From NCBI GenBank assembly GCA_052389895.1, contig JBQTHM010000006.1:3659-67658 (forward strand): DNA of 64,000 bases, given 5' to 3'. The position numbers and the translations under genes were made by a program. The notes below the pieces were generated by a model. It did not search any database. It saw nothing but the letters and a program-made list of their open reading frames with translations, and had not been told where the DNA came from. The DNA comes from CAVVXX01 sp052389895. GTDB lineage: Bacteria > Pseudomonadota > Alphaproteobacteria > Micropepsales > Micropepsaceae. This document shows, one piece after another, positions 33,546 to 42,069 of this stretch (the stretch's first letter is position 1; every line of letters begins with the position of its first letter).

Positions 33546-34454
33546 GGCGGCGCCAAGGGGCGCCGCAGCACGATCGAGGTCTCGCCAGGGATCGCCGGCT
33601 TTCAACCAGATGGAGGCATTGGCGACGTGAAATCGCTTCGGATTCACTCCGGTACGCAATTTGCTCCACTCCAGCGGCATGGCGACGGGCGCGCCCTCCT
33701 TGGCGCGCGGCGAATAGGGGGCAACCGCCGTGGCAAAGTGATCGTTGCGCAAATAATCGAGAAAGATCTTTCCACCCCGCGCCTTCTTGGAAAGGGTCGT
33801 CGTGTACGCGTTTGGGCTGTCCTGCACCATCATCTGGCAGAGAAGTAGGGCGAAGTTTTTCGCTATGTCCCAAGTGAGTAACTGGCCACGTGACGCCTTT
33901 ATCGGCGTCGTGACGTGCAGGCCTTTGCCGCCGGTCGTCTTCACAAATGGCTCGAGACCCGCTTGCGCGATGCGCTCACGCAATTCCCTGGCGGCTTCAA
34001 CGACGCGATCGAAGGCTACGTCGGGCGCGGGGTCCAGATCGAAAACCAGCCGTCCAGGCGTTTCAGGCCCGTTGGGCTTGCAGCCCCAGGGATGCAGCTC
34101 CAGCACGCCCGCCTGCGCGAGCGCAACCAGCGCCTTTGCAGTGTCGGCCGCGAGAAACGGTTTTTTCTCGCCCGTAACCCTGATCTCGCGAAAATCCGCC
34201 GCGCTTCCCGCCAGCACGTGGCGCTGAAAGAAACGATTGCCGGTGATGCCGTCGGGCGCGCGTACCATGGAAAGCGGGCGTCCCTTGATGTGCAGAAGAA
34301 TCCGCTCGGCGAGGCGCTCATAATATTTGGCGAGATCGAGTTTTGTCATGGCAGGTGTATTGCGCGTCTTTGGCCAAAGCTCCTTGCCGGGATTGCTAAG
34401 GCGGACACCCGCGACTGCGGCCGCCTCGTCGTCTAGCTTTCGAACGTGTTTCAA
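33519..34454 (-). CDS. ligD: LigD polymerase/primase domain protein
   Basis: A 311-aa polymerase domain of the LigD/archaeo-eukaryotic primase type, which adds nucleotides at broken DNA ends in NHEJ. Metal ligands are Asp139 and Asp141 in VFDLDPAPD and Asp233 in FLDYLRND; His121 in LHPWGC and KTTGGKGLH (nucleotide site) are present. Domain start is VRLSNPGKELWP near residue 17. The frame begins at TTG 34454, six bases from and in the same frame as the upstream phosphoesterase gene, with one TAA between. It could be a separate gene or the second half of a nonsense-split PE-Pol fusion. No ligase domain is present. Confidence 0.85.
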   Translation of the reverse strand: MKHVRKLDDEAAAVAGVRLSNPGKELWPKTRNTPAMTKLDLAKYYERLAERILLHIKGRPLSMVRAPDGITGNRFFQRHVLAGSAADFREIRVTGEKKPFLAADTAKALVALAQAGVLELHPWGCKPNGPETPGRLVFDLDPAPDVAFDRVVEAARELRERIAQAGLEPFVKTTGGKGLHVTTPIKASRGQLLTWDIAKNFALLLCQMMVQDSPNAYTTTLSKKARGGKIFLDYLRNDHFATAVAPYSPRAKEGAPVAMPLEWSKLRTGVNPKRFHVANASIWLKAGDPWRDLDRAAAPLGAAIKRIKQMK

Positions 34455-34457
34455 GGG

Positions 34458-35132
34458 TTACCGCACCGCCTGACGTTTGCGCCGGCGAGTCCTTTTTCTC
34501 GTGTGCGCCGACGTCGCTTTCTTGCGTTTCGCCTTCGGTCTCGCGCCAAGCGCAATCTCTTCCAAGGTGCGCCCGGTCTTGATCGACGTATCGGCCGCCG
34601 AAAGTGCATCGGGTTCGCCCGGCATGGCTGCTTCGTCGCGTTCCTTTATCAGCAGCCAGTTGTGCCGCTGCTTGCGGCCGGGCCGGCCATTCTTTTCGCG
34701 CAAGCGGATCAGCATCCACCTTCCCGTGATGCGCTCGCCTTCGAGTTCGAATTTGAGATGTCCCTTTTTCAGATCTTCCGAAGGAGGACGCGGGGATTGC
34801 GGCCGCCATCTGCCGCGATCCCATAGTTGGACCGTGCCTCCGCCGTATTCGCCTTTGGGAATCGTACCTTCGAATATGCCGTAATCAATCGGATGGTCTT
34901 CCACTTCTACGGCGAGCCTTTTTACGGCGGGGTCGAGAGAAGGCACCTTTGTCACGGCCCAGGACTTGTATACGCCGCCCAGTTCGAGCCGCAGATCGTA
35001 GTGGAGCCGCCGGGCATCATGCCTTTGCACGACGAAGCGCAAAGCTCTGCCTTTGGCGCCAACGATTCTTCCCCGCGGCTCCTTGGTTACACGAAAATCA
35101 CGCTTGGCACGATAAAGGTCGAGTTCACTCAT
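34458..35132 (-). CDS. ligD: LigD 3'-phosphoesterase domain protein
   Basis: A 224-aa LigD phosphoesterase domain, which trims 3'-ribonucleotide or phosphate ends. Active-site residues are all present: His38 and His44 in RHDARRLHYDLRL, Asp46, Arg48, His80 and Tyr84 in EDHPIDYG. The C-terminus (residues 185-224) is a basic linker, RKKATSAHTRKRTRRRKRQ. Full LigD continues into an ATP-dependent ligase; here a TAA stop is followed at once, in the same frame, by the polymerase domain. A weak EcfG-like sequence (GGAAC-N16-CGCT) lies at 35180-35204. Confidence 0.85.
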   Translation of the reverse strand: MSELDLYRAKRDFRVTKEPRGRIVGAKGRALRFVVQRHDARRLHYDLRLELGGVYKSWAVTKVPSLDPAVKRLAVEVEDHPIDYGIFEGTIPKGEYGGGTVQLWDRGRWRPQSPRPPSEDLKKGHLKFELEGERITGRWMLIRLREKNGRPGRKQRHNWLLIKERDEAAMPGEPDALSAADTSIKTGRTLEEIALGARPKAKRKKATSAHTRKRTRRRKRQAVR

Positions 35133-35179
35133 CGACGTTCTTGGGCGTGAGTCTAGTGTCTAAAAAGTATGTACATGCA

Positions 35180-35204
35180 AGCGTGCGCCCATTTGATTGG
35201 TTCC
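35180..35204 (-). promoter_or_regulatory. weak EcfG-like promoter upstream of ligD
   Basis: On the minus strand GGAAC (35204-35200), a 16-base spacer and CGCT (35183-35180), one mismatch from CGTT, 48 bases before the ligD ATG. Confidence 0.35.
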
Positions 35205-35261
35205 GAGTTAGGATACGACCGTCAACAGCGCATGTGCTTGGCAATCCTGCTGAGAGCTGAC

Positions 35262-35286
35262 GGAACTTCGCAGGTGCGAACGCGTT
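35262..35286 (+). promoter_or_regulatory. EcfG-type promoter of the PRC-barrel gene
   Basis: GGAAC (35262-35266), a 16-base spacer and CGTT (35283-35286), exact consensus, 34 bases upstream of the ATG at 35321. Since otsB starts 96 bases after the PRC-barrel stop with no clear promoter between, transcripts may run into the trehalose genes. Confidence 0.78.
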
Positions 35287-35320
35287 ACCCGAATGTGGCG
35301 GAATCCATCAGGAGAACAGC

Positions 35321-35782
35321 ATGAGTATCAAAGTCTTTGAGCAACGCGGAGGAGCCGTGGTCGCTCTTTCATTTGCTTTTGCTCTCTCGAGCACGGGCCC
35401 CTCGCTCGGCGCCGATCCGGAAGAGCAGGCTGTCACCAGGGATCTCAATATGCAGCAATTGGAGACTCCGGGGGTGATTTACGGCAACGCGCAAGAGCCT
35501 GCCGGCCCAGTCGCGGACGAATTGATACCGCTCGAAGACGCCGAGTTCACCTCGGATGAGCTGCTGGACCGCGCGGTAGAAACAAGCGAGGGCGAGCCGG
35601 TGGGTCGAGTTCGCAATGTCGCATTTGACGATGCCGGGCGGGCGATTTCAGCGGATGTCGAATTGGAAGGCGACGACAGGGTTGTTGTAATCGGTGCCGA
35701 AGCTCTATCGTACGATCAGGACGGTGACATTTTGATCGCCGAAATGAGCATTTCGGAAGTTCAGGAGCTTCCGGAAATCTGA
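35321..35782 (+). CDS. secreted PRC-barrel domain protein
   Basis: A 153-aa exported protein with a signal peptide ending near SLGA (about residue 30). Residues 75-150 form a PRC-barrel: DRAVETSEGEPVGRVRNVAF, then DVELEGDDRVVVIGAEAL. PRC-barrels are small beta-barrel modules found in stress-induced alphaproteobacterial envelope proteins. GGAGAA precedes the ATG. An exact EcfG promoter drives it. Molecular function is unknown. Confidence 0.82.
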   Translation: MSIKVFEQRGGAVVALSFAFALSSTGPSLGADPEEQAVTRDLNMQQLETPGVIYGNAQEPAGPVADELIPLEDAEFTSDELLDRAVETSEGEPVGRVRNVAFDDAGRAISADVELEGDDRVVVIGAEALSYDQDGDILIAEMSISEVQELPEI

Positions 35783-35878
35783 CATTTCGCAGCCCAGGAC
35801 GAGCGGGGTGAAGATGATTGGCGAAGAGGTCCGGCGTGCGCGACCAAGGTCGGCCGAGCGTCCAGGGCCGAGGCCGAA

Positions 35879-36709
35879 ATGAAAGGGAGTGGAGGCAAGT
35901 CCGCGGCGACCCATGGGCGCGTTCCTGACTCGGGAACGGAAGCGCGCATCTCGCGCGTATTGCGCGGTGAGGTCGACTTTGGCGGCACGGCATTGTTGCT
36001 TGACGTCGATGGAACGCTGCTTGATATCGCACCTGCACCCAATGAAATTCAGGTGCCGTATCAACTTCGCGATGCCCTCGTAGAGCTCGGGCGCCGTATG
36101 GATGGCGCGCTTGCGCTCATCAGTGGCCGCTCGCTTGCCGACCTTGATCGCATCTTTGCGCCGCTTAAACTGCCCAGCATCGGCGGCCATGGCGCCGAAA
36201 CGCGATTGCAGGATCACGGCGAGACGTTGCAACGCCACGCCGACCCGCTTGAGGAAACCCTGCGCGAGGAGCTGTTTCGCATCGCGAAAGACCGGCCTGG
36301 CGTGCTGATCGAGGACAAGGATTATTCGATCGCCATTCATTATCGCCTTGCGCCGGAAATGAAACGCAATCTACGCGAAGAAGTCGCGCGTGCCTGCGCG
36401 AATTCCGAAGCCGAGGATCTTCACGTGCTCCAAGGAAAATGCGTGATCGAAGTAAAATCCGCCCACTTCGACAAGGGCACGGCGGTACGCGATCTGATGA
36501 CGCTTCCTCCCTTCAAGGGCCGCGTCCCCATTTTCGTGGGCGACGATGTTACGGACGATGACGTGTTCCGGATTTTGCCGGAATTCGGTGGAATTGGTCT
36601 TCCCGTCGGGCGGGCTTTCGATGGTGTGGAGTTGGCCTTTTCCGGACCGCAGGCCGTGCGTGCCTGGCTCGCGCGCATGCTGAAAAGGCGCGAGGCTCGG
36701 ACGACATGA
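35879..36709 (+). CDS. otsB: trehalose-6-phosphate phosphatase
   Basis: HAD-family phosphatase (276 aa) that converts trehalose 6-phosphate to trehalose, a compatible solute. The nucleophile motif is LDVDGTLLD (Asp42, Asp44), motif II lies at LISGRS, the Lys region at HFDKGTAV, and motif III-IV is GDDVTDDD. It is the first gene of otsB-GH15-otsA; its end overlaps the GH15 start by ATGA. It may be read from the EcfG promoter of the PRC-barrel gene. Confidence 0.94.
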   Translation: MKGSGGKSAATHGRVPDSGTEARISRVLRGEVDFGGTALLLDVDGTLLDIAPAPNEIQVPYQLRDALVELGRRMDGALALISGRSLADLDRIFAPLKLPSIGGHGAETRLQDHGETLQRHADPLEETLREELFRIAKDRPGVLIEDKDYSIAIHYRLAPEMKRNLREEVARACANSEAEDLHVLQGKCVIEVKSAHFDKGTAVRDLMTLPPFKGRVPIFVGDDVTDDDVFRILPEFGGIGLPVGRAFDGVELAFSGPQAVRAWLARMLKRREARTT

Positions 36710-38493
36710 AGTGCGATCTCAATCTTGCTGTCATTGGCAATGGCCGCACGGCCGCCCTGCTCGATCCGATGGGCAGAATCGTATGGTGGTGTTTTCCCCG
36801 ATTTGATGGCGACCCGGTTTTCTCCCGGCTGCTCGCCGATGACGAGGAGAAGGGGTTCACGGATGTCCTGTTGGATGGCGTGACGGAAAATCAATCCGGA
36901 TATGTGCACAACACGGCGATCGTGACTACGCTGTTAAAGAACAAGCACGGTGCCGCGGTGCGCATCACCGATTTTGCGCCGCGCTATCGCAACTTCGGGC
37001 GCATTACGCGGCCGCCGCAGCTCATACGCATTGTCGAGCCGTTATCGGGGCTGCCCCGAATCACAATCAGGTTCCGGCCGACGCACGACTACGGCCAGCC
37101 AATGACGCACCGGACGATGGGCAGCAATCATATTTCCTGCTGGGGCCGCTGCGGCGTAATCAGGCTCACCACGGATGCGCCGCTGTCCTACATTGAGCGC
37201 GAGGCGCCGTTTGTCCTGACGCGGCCGGTGCATCTTGCCTACGGCACGGATGAATCCTTTCCCGGCGGCCTCGAACTTACCTGCCGGGAATTCCTCGAAC
37301 ACACGCAGGACTATTGGCACGAATGGGTCCGGCGCTTGAACATCGCCTACGACTGGCAAGACGCCATTATTCGCGCCGCCATAACGCTTAAGCTCAGCAA
37401 TTTCGAAGAGACTGGCGCCATTGTCGCGGCGCTGACGACTTCGATCCCGGAGTCGCCCCGCTCCGGACGCAACTGGGATTACCGTTATTGCTGGCTGCGC
37501 GACGCTTATTTCGTCGTAAAGGCGCTCAATCGCATTGGCGCCACGAAAACCATGGAGGACTTCGTATCCTTCATCCTGGGCATTGCCGCAGAGGAGCAGG
37601 ACGAGCTTCGCCCGGTTTACGGCGTGGTGCCAACGGACAGCATGGAGGAGCGCACGGTGGAAGCACTGCGCGGGTTTTGCGGCGATGGTCCGGTGCGCGT
37701 CGGCAATGCCGCCGCCGCCCAGCGCCAGCACGACACCTATGGAAGCATCATTCTTGCCGCGATGCCCCTCTTCTTCGACCGCCGGCTGCCGCGTCAGGGT
37801 GACGAAGCCTTGTTTCGCCTTTTGGAGACGATCGGGAAGCGCTCGGCCAAATTCGCGTTCGAAAGCGATTCAGGAATCTGGGAATACCGCGGGCGAAGCC
37901 GCATCCACACGCATTCTACCGCCATGGCCTGGGCCGGATGCAATCGCCTGGGAGCTATTGCCTCGCAACTGGGATTGTCGGACCGCGCCGCGCACTGGAA
38001 CGATGTTTCCGACGGAATATTGCGCACGCTGCTTGAACGCGGCTGGAATGAGAAGCGCGGCGCATTCACTGCGTCCTTCGATTCGGACGAACTTGACGCA
38101 AGCGTGCTTCTTTTTGCTGAGCTCGGCGTCGTAGAGCCCACGGATCCCCGCTATCTCAAGACGGTTGCGGCTGTCGAGCGGGAACTTCGCCGCGGCAAGC
38201 TAATGATGCGCTATGCTGGGAAGGATGATTTCGGCGAGCCCGAGACGGCCTTTTTGATTTGCAGTTTTTGGCTGATCGACGCATTGTGGTCGCTTGGCCG
38301 TCACGAAGAAGCAAGAGATCTCTTCCGCGAAACTCTGCGCTACCGGAATACCTACGGCATTCTTTCCGAGGACGTGCATCCGGAGACAGGCGCACTGTGG
38401 GGAAATTTCCCGCAGACCTATTCGATGGCGGGATTGATCGTGACGGGCATGCGCCTGTCACGCAGCTGGGAGGACAAATATTGGCGCGGGTAG
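36706..38493 (+). CDS. glycoside hydrolase family 15 protein (glucoamylase/trehalase-like)
   Basis: A 595-aa GH15 enzyme that hydrolyses alpha-glucosidic bonds, placed between otsB and otsA. The N-terminal domain starts LAVIGNGRTAALLDPMGRIV, typical of bacterial GH15. The (alpha/alpha)6 barrel has RNWDYRYCWLRDA, the catalytic-acid region FESDSGIWEYRG and the second catalytic region FGEPETAFLICSFWL. No signal peptide, so it acts in the cytoplasm. Known members next to ots genes may degrade trehalose or short glucans; substrate here is inferred from position only. Confidence 0.88.
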   Translation: MKCDLNLAVIGNGRTAALLDPMGRIVWWCFPRFDGDPVFSRLLADDEEKGFTDVLLDGVTENQSGYVHNTAIVTTLLKNKHGAAVRITDFAPRYRNFGRITRPPQLIRIVEPLSGLPRITIRFRPTHDYGQPMTHRTMGSNHISCWGRCGVIRLTTDAPLSYIEREAPFVLTRPVHLAYGTDESFPGGLELTCREFLEHTQDYWHEWVRRLNIAYDWQDAIIRAAITLKLSNFEETGAIVAALTTSIPESPRSGRNWDYRYCWLRDAYFVVKALNRIGATKTMEDFVSFILGIAAEEQDELRPVYGVVPTDSMEERTVEALRGFCGDGPVRVGNAAAAQRQHDTYGSIILAAMPLFFDRRLPRQGDEALFRLLETIGKRSAKFAFESDSGIWEYRGRSRIHTHSTAMAWAGCNRLGAIASQLGLSDRAAHWNDVSDGILRTLLERGWNEKRGAFTASFDSDELDASVLLFAELGVVEPTDPRYLKTVAAVERELRRGKLMMRYAGKDDFGEPETAFLICSFWLIDALWSLGRHEEARDLFRETLRYRNTYGILSEDVHPETGALWGNFPQTYSMAGLIVTGMRLSRSWEDKYWRG

Positions 38494-39962
38494 TTGTTGT
38501 GTCCAACCGCGTATCGATGCCGAGCGGCGAAGGCGGACGCGCGGGAGGATTGGAAGTCGCGATCCGCGCGACGTTGAAGCGCTATCCAGGTTTGTGGTTC
38601 GGCTGGAGCGGGCGCGTATCCGCGCCGTCGCACGGCGAAACAACCGTCATGACACGCGGCGGCATTAGCTTTGTCGTTACGGACCTGACGGAAGAAGACT
38701 ACGGCGAGTATTACAGTGGGTTCGCCAACCGCGTGCTGTGGCCGATTCTGCATTACCGGCTCGATCTCGCCGAATTTTCGCGGCGCGAACTTGGCGGCTA
38801 TCTGCGCGTGAACGAACACTTTGCCGACAAGCTGCATGGTATCCTGCGGCCGGACGATCTCATCTGGGTGCACGATTATCACCTTTTGCCATTGGCGCAG
38901 GCGTTGCGTACGCGCGGCCACAAAAACAAATTGGGCTTCTTCCTGCACATTCCGCTTCCGCCGCCTGACATTCTGTGCGGGTTGCCGCATCACGAACGGC
39001 TGATTCCGGCGCTGTGCCAGTACGATCTGGTTGGCTTCCAGACCGATACCGACGCGGAGAATTTCGCCCGCTACCTCATCCGTATTTGCAAAATGCCTAC
39101 GGCGGACCGGCGCACGTTCCGCACCGACGGGCACAGAGTGCAGATCGGTGTCTTTCCGGTGGGAATCGAAACGGCGGAATACGCCTCCACCGCGCAACGC
39201 GCTATCAGCTCTCCCTTCACCAAAAAAGTTCTGGATAGTTTGCGCGGCGCGCTGATGATCATCGGCGTCGATCGCCTCGACTATTCAAAAGGCATCACGC
39301 AGCGAATGGACGCCTTTGAGCGGTTCCTGGTTGCCTTTCCGGAATGGCGGGGCAAGGTCACCTATTTGCAGATCACGCCGAAAAGCCGGTCCGACATTCC
39401 GGAATATGCCAGCATGAACCGGCAGGTGGACTCGACGGCAGGCCGCATCAACGGCAATTACGGGGACGTCTCTTGGACGCCGATCCGCTATGTCAACCGC
39501 GCCTACAGCCGGTCGGTGCTGGCGGGCCTTTATCGCGCCGCGCGTGTCGGTCTGGTTACGCCGCTGCGGGACGGAATGAATTTGGTCGCGAAGGAATTCG
39601 TGGCGGCCCAAAACGCGCACGACCCCGGTGTCCTCATTCTTTCACAGTTCGCGGGTACGGCGGAAGAATTGGAGGCGGCGCTCGTGGTCAATCCCTATGA
39701 TCCCGATGCCGTCAGCGCGAACATCGCGCGGGCGCTCTCCATGCCGTTGGAGGAGCGCCGCTCGCGACAGGAGGCGCTTTTTCACGCGCTGCTCAAAAAC
39801 GACGTCACCTTCTGGGGCGAACGGTTTCTGGCCGCGCTGCAGAGAACCGGAACGAAGGCGCCACTGGGAACGGGCCGGAAGCTCCCGATGACCCATTTGG
39901 CACGAAATTCGGAAGGCGATTTGCCCGTGGCCGGCAAGGTTGACCCGCAAGTCCCCTCCTGA
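38481..39962 (+). CDS. otsA: alpha,alpha-trehalose-phosphate synthase
   Basis: A 493-aa GT20 glycosyltransferase that joins UDP-glucose and glucose 6-phosphate to make trehalose 6-phosphate. Motifs include VVVVSNRV and GGLEVAIR at the start, LIWVHDYHLLPLA, FFLHIPLPPPD, GVDRLDYSKGI and LRDGMNLVAKEF. There is no ATG near the N-terminus: TTG 38481 with GGGAGG eight bases upstream gives the expected MARVVVVSNRV start. It overlaps the GH15 stop by 13 bases. Confidence 0.95.
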   Translation: MARVVVVSNRVSMPSGEGGRAGGLEVAIRATLKRYPGLWFGWSGRVSAPSHGETTVMTRGGISFVVTDLTEEDYGEYYSGFANRVLWPILHYRLDLAEFSRRELGGYLRVNEHFADKLHGILRPDDLIWVHDYHLLPLAQALRTRGHKNKLGFFLHIPLPPPDILCGLPHHERLIPALCQYDLVGFQTDTDAENFARYLIRICKMPTADRRTFRTDGHRVQIGVFPVGIETAEYASTAQRAISSPFTKKVLDSLRGALMIIGVDRLDYSKGITQRMDAFERFLVAFPEWRGKVTYLQITPKSRSDIPEYASMNRQVDSTAGRINGNYGDVSWTPIRYVNRAYSRSVLAGLYRAARVGLVTPLRDGMNLVAKEFVAAQNAHDPGVLILSQFAGTAEELEAALVVNPYDPDAVSANIARALSMPLEERRSRQEALFHALLKNDVTFWGERFLAALQRTGTKAPLGTGRKLPMTHLARNSEGDLPVAGKVDPQVPS

Positions 39963-40013
39963 TTTCCGTCTGTCTGTTATACTTTTTGACAGCCGCTGAA
40001 GGTCTGCAACGCC

Positions 40014-40427
40014 ATGAGCCAAGCCGAAAACGAAAAGACGTTTCCCGTTAGCAAGAGCGACGCGGAATGGCGGAGCATTTTGACACCGGAGCAATATGCC
40101 GTTTTGCGCGGCCACGGAACCGAGCGGCCGGGCTCGTGTGCGCTGCTGCATGAGAAGCGTAATGGCACGTTTGTTTGCGTTGGTTGCAGAAACTCCCTCT
40201 TTCGTTCGGGCGCCAAGTTCGAGAGTGGAACGGGCTGGCCGAGCTTTTTCGACCCGCTGCCCGGCGGAGTCGAAACCTCGACAGACACGAGCTATGGCAT
40301 GCGTCGAACAGAAGTTCATTGCGCAAACTGTGGCGGTCATCTCGGCCACGTGTTCGAAGACGGCCCCAAGCCCACGGGGCTTCGCTACTGCATCAACGGC
40401 GTCGCCACGGAATTCAAACCGGATTAG
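40014..40427 (+). CDS. msrB: peptide methionine (R)-S-oxide reductase MsrB
   Basis: A 137-aa cytoplasmic MsrB that reduces methionine-R-sulfoxide in oxidised proteins. The catalytic cysteine is Cys126 in RYCINGVA. Zinc-binding CxxC pairs are Cys55/Cys58 and Cys103/Cys106. GTGWPSFFDP and HCANCGGHLGHVFEDGP are family signatures. It converges on the ICMT-type methyltransferase gene and overlaps its 3' end by 14 bases. Fits with the stress genes upstream, but no EcfG box is visible. Confidence 0.95.
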   Translation: MSQAENEKTFPVSKSDAEWRSILTPEQYAVLRGHGTERPGSCALLHEKRNGTFVCVGCRNSLFRSGAKFESGTGWPSFFDPLPGGVETSTDTSYGMRRTEVHCANCGGHLGHVFEDGPKPTGLRYCINGVATEFKPD

Positions 40428-40920
40428 CATTACGCCGCGGCGCAAGCGCGCGATCTTCTTCTTGGATGCGCCACCATAGAAGCGCGGCGTTTGCGATCGA
40501 GAAGAATACCGCCACCCAGATTTCGCCGAATACAAGCGGAAAAACCGCGAATTCCGCGGCCACGACTGCATAATTCGGGTGGCGCATGACACGGTACGGG
40601 CCTTTGCGAACGAGCGGCGCGTTGGGAAGGGTGATGATCCGCGTCGTCCAGTAAGGACCGAGCGTTGCGATGATCCAAATGCGCGCCGCCTGAAGAGCAA
40701 GAAAGAGCGCGAAAAGAACCCAATCGACCGTAATAGGCTGTGGCAGGGCAAGGATAATCGCCACGAACCATGCGGCGTGCAGAAGCACGATGAACGGATA
40801 ATGACCGCGGCCAACCTCCACCGCGCCGATCGCCAGAAGCCGCTTCGTATTGCGCCCCGCATACACAAGTTCGAGGAGGCGTTGCAGCACGACGGCGCCG
40901 ATGATCAGGTAGGCAATCAT
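40414..40920 (-). CDS. isoprenylcysteine methyltransferase-type (ICMT/SrsB-like) methyltransferase
   Basis: A 168-aa membrane methyltransferase of the ICMT superfamily with four to five hydrophobic segments. The SAM-binding region has GPYRVMRHPNYAVVAAEFAV and the end WRIQEEDRAL, both conserved in the family. Bacteria lack farnesylated proteins. When paired with a type III PKS as here, such enzymes (SrsB in Streptomyces) O-methylate alkylresorcinols. It starts at ATG 40920, overlapping the PKS stop (ATGA). Confidence 0.85.
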   Translation of the reverse strand: MIAYLIIGAVVLQRLLELVYAGRNTKRLLAIGAVEVGRGHYPFIVLLHAAWFVAIILALPQPITVDWVLFALFLALQAARIWIIATLGPYWTTRIITLPNAPLVRKGPYRVMRHPNYAVVAAEFAVFPLVFGEIWVAVFFSIANAALLWWRIQEEDRALAPRRNANPV

Positions 40921-41957
40921 TCGCCTTCCAGCACCTGGAACGCGCAAGTGAAACCGGGTCCAAGCGCGCTTGCCAGTGTGCGCTGCGCGTTCAAGCGGTC
41001 TTTCAGGCGCTCCAGCACAAAAAGAACCGTGACGGCCGACATGTTCCCATAGTCGCGCAGGATCTCCCGGCTTTCCTTCAGTCCGCCATTTGGGAGTCCC
41101 AGCGCCTCTTCCAGGGCGTCGAGCACCTTCGCGCCGCCTGGGTGGCACGCAAACCCAGCAAATTGCTCCAGGCGCATGTCGTTGCGATGAAGAAATTCAA
41201 GTGCAATTTTTCGGAAATCGCTCGCAACGAGAGAGGGGATGCTTTGCGCGAAGCGCGCCTTTAGGCCGTCCTCCTGGATATCCCAGCCCATCACGTCGAG
41301 CGAATGCGGCCACGTATATTCGCCGCCCGCGCCGATCCTGGGCCCCGCGCCGCCGGTCGAGAGGATCGCGCCTGCCGCGCCGTCTCCGAAGAGAGCCGCC
41401 GCGACGATATTGCTCTTGGAGAAATCGTCTTTGCGGAAAGTGAGTGCGCACAGTTCGACGACAAGCAAGAGCACCTTGGCTCCGGGCATGGCCGCCGCCA
41501 TGTCGGCTGCACGCGCAAGGCCGATAACGCCCCCTGCACAGCCGAGGCCGAAGATCGGCAGGCGCTTGATGTCGCGCCTCAACCCCATCCGCTCGACCAG
41601 CAGCGCATCCAGGCTGGGCGTTGCGATTCCCGTCGTGGAAACGGAGATGATGGCGTCGATCTGGTCGCGTTTAATTCCCGCTTGGGCGACGCAGCCCTGC
41701 GTTACAATTTCCAGAAGTGCGACCGCATTTTCGATGTAAAGCTCGTTACGGTCTATCCAGCCGTGCGGCTGTTCGTACCAATCCATTGGAACGCAGGAAT
41801 AACGACGCTCAATTCCCGTATTCGCGAAGACGGGAAGCATTCGTTCGATGTCCTTGCCTTTGAAGATGATCTCGGCGCGGGCCTGAACGTCACCCTGTTT
41901 CAGCACGAAGGGCGGCACCGCCGTGCTCAGTGCCAACATGCGCACATTGCTTGACAT
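40917..41957 (-). CDS. type III polyketide synthase
   Basis: A 346-aa chalcone-synthase-fold homodimer enzyme. The catalytic triad is visible: Cys140 in FGLGCAGGV, His272 in CHPGGAK and Asn305 in DYGNMSA. Members in bacteria condense long-chain acyl-CoA starters with malonyl-CoA to alkylresorcinols or alkylpyrones, phenolic lipids that strengthen membranes in cysts and under stress. Together with the overlapping ICMT-type gene it forms a two-gene phenolic-lipid operon. Product type (resorcinol or pyrone) cannot be told from sequence. Confidence 0.92.
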   Translation of the reverse strand: MSSNVRMLALSTAVPPFVLKQGDVQARAEIIFKGKDIERMLPVFANTGIERRYSCVPMDWYEQPHGWIDRNELYIENAVALLEIVTQGCVAQAGIKRDQIDAIISVSTTGIATPSLDALLVERMGLRRDIKRLPIFGLGCAGGVIGLARAADMAAAMPGAKVLLLVVELCALTFRKDDFSKSNIVAAALFGDGAAGAILSTGGAGPRIGAGGEYTWPHSLDVMGWDIQEDGLKARFAQSIPSLVASDFRKIALEFLHRNDMRLEQFAGFACHPGGAKVLDALEEALGLPNGGLKESREILRDYGNMSAVTVLFVLERLKDRLNAQRTLASALGPGFTCAFQVLEGE

Positions 41958-42069
41958 GTTTTTTCCACATTGTGTGGCGCCGCCTCACTTGAGCGGAGAC
42001 TATACCAAGCGACCGTCGGCGTCTCCAATACTCGGAGCTTGATTGTGATCCTATCCGTTCTTCGCAGAT

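Noticed and set aside
33546..33848. Continuation of the ku frame as a real Ku core
   Set aside because: It is the antisense of the LigD polymerase gene and has no Ku resemblance.
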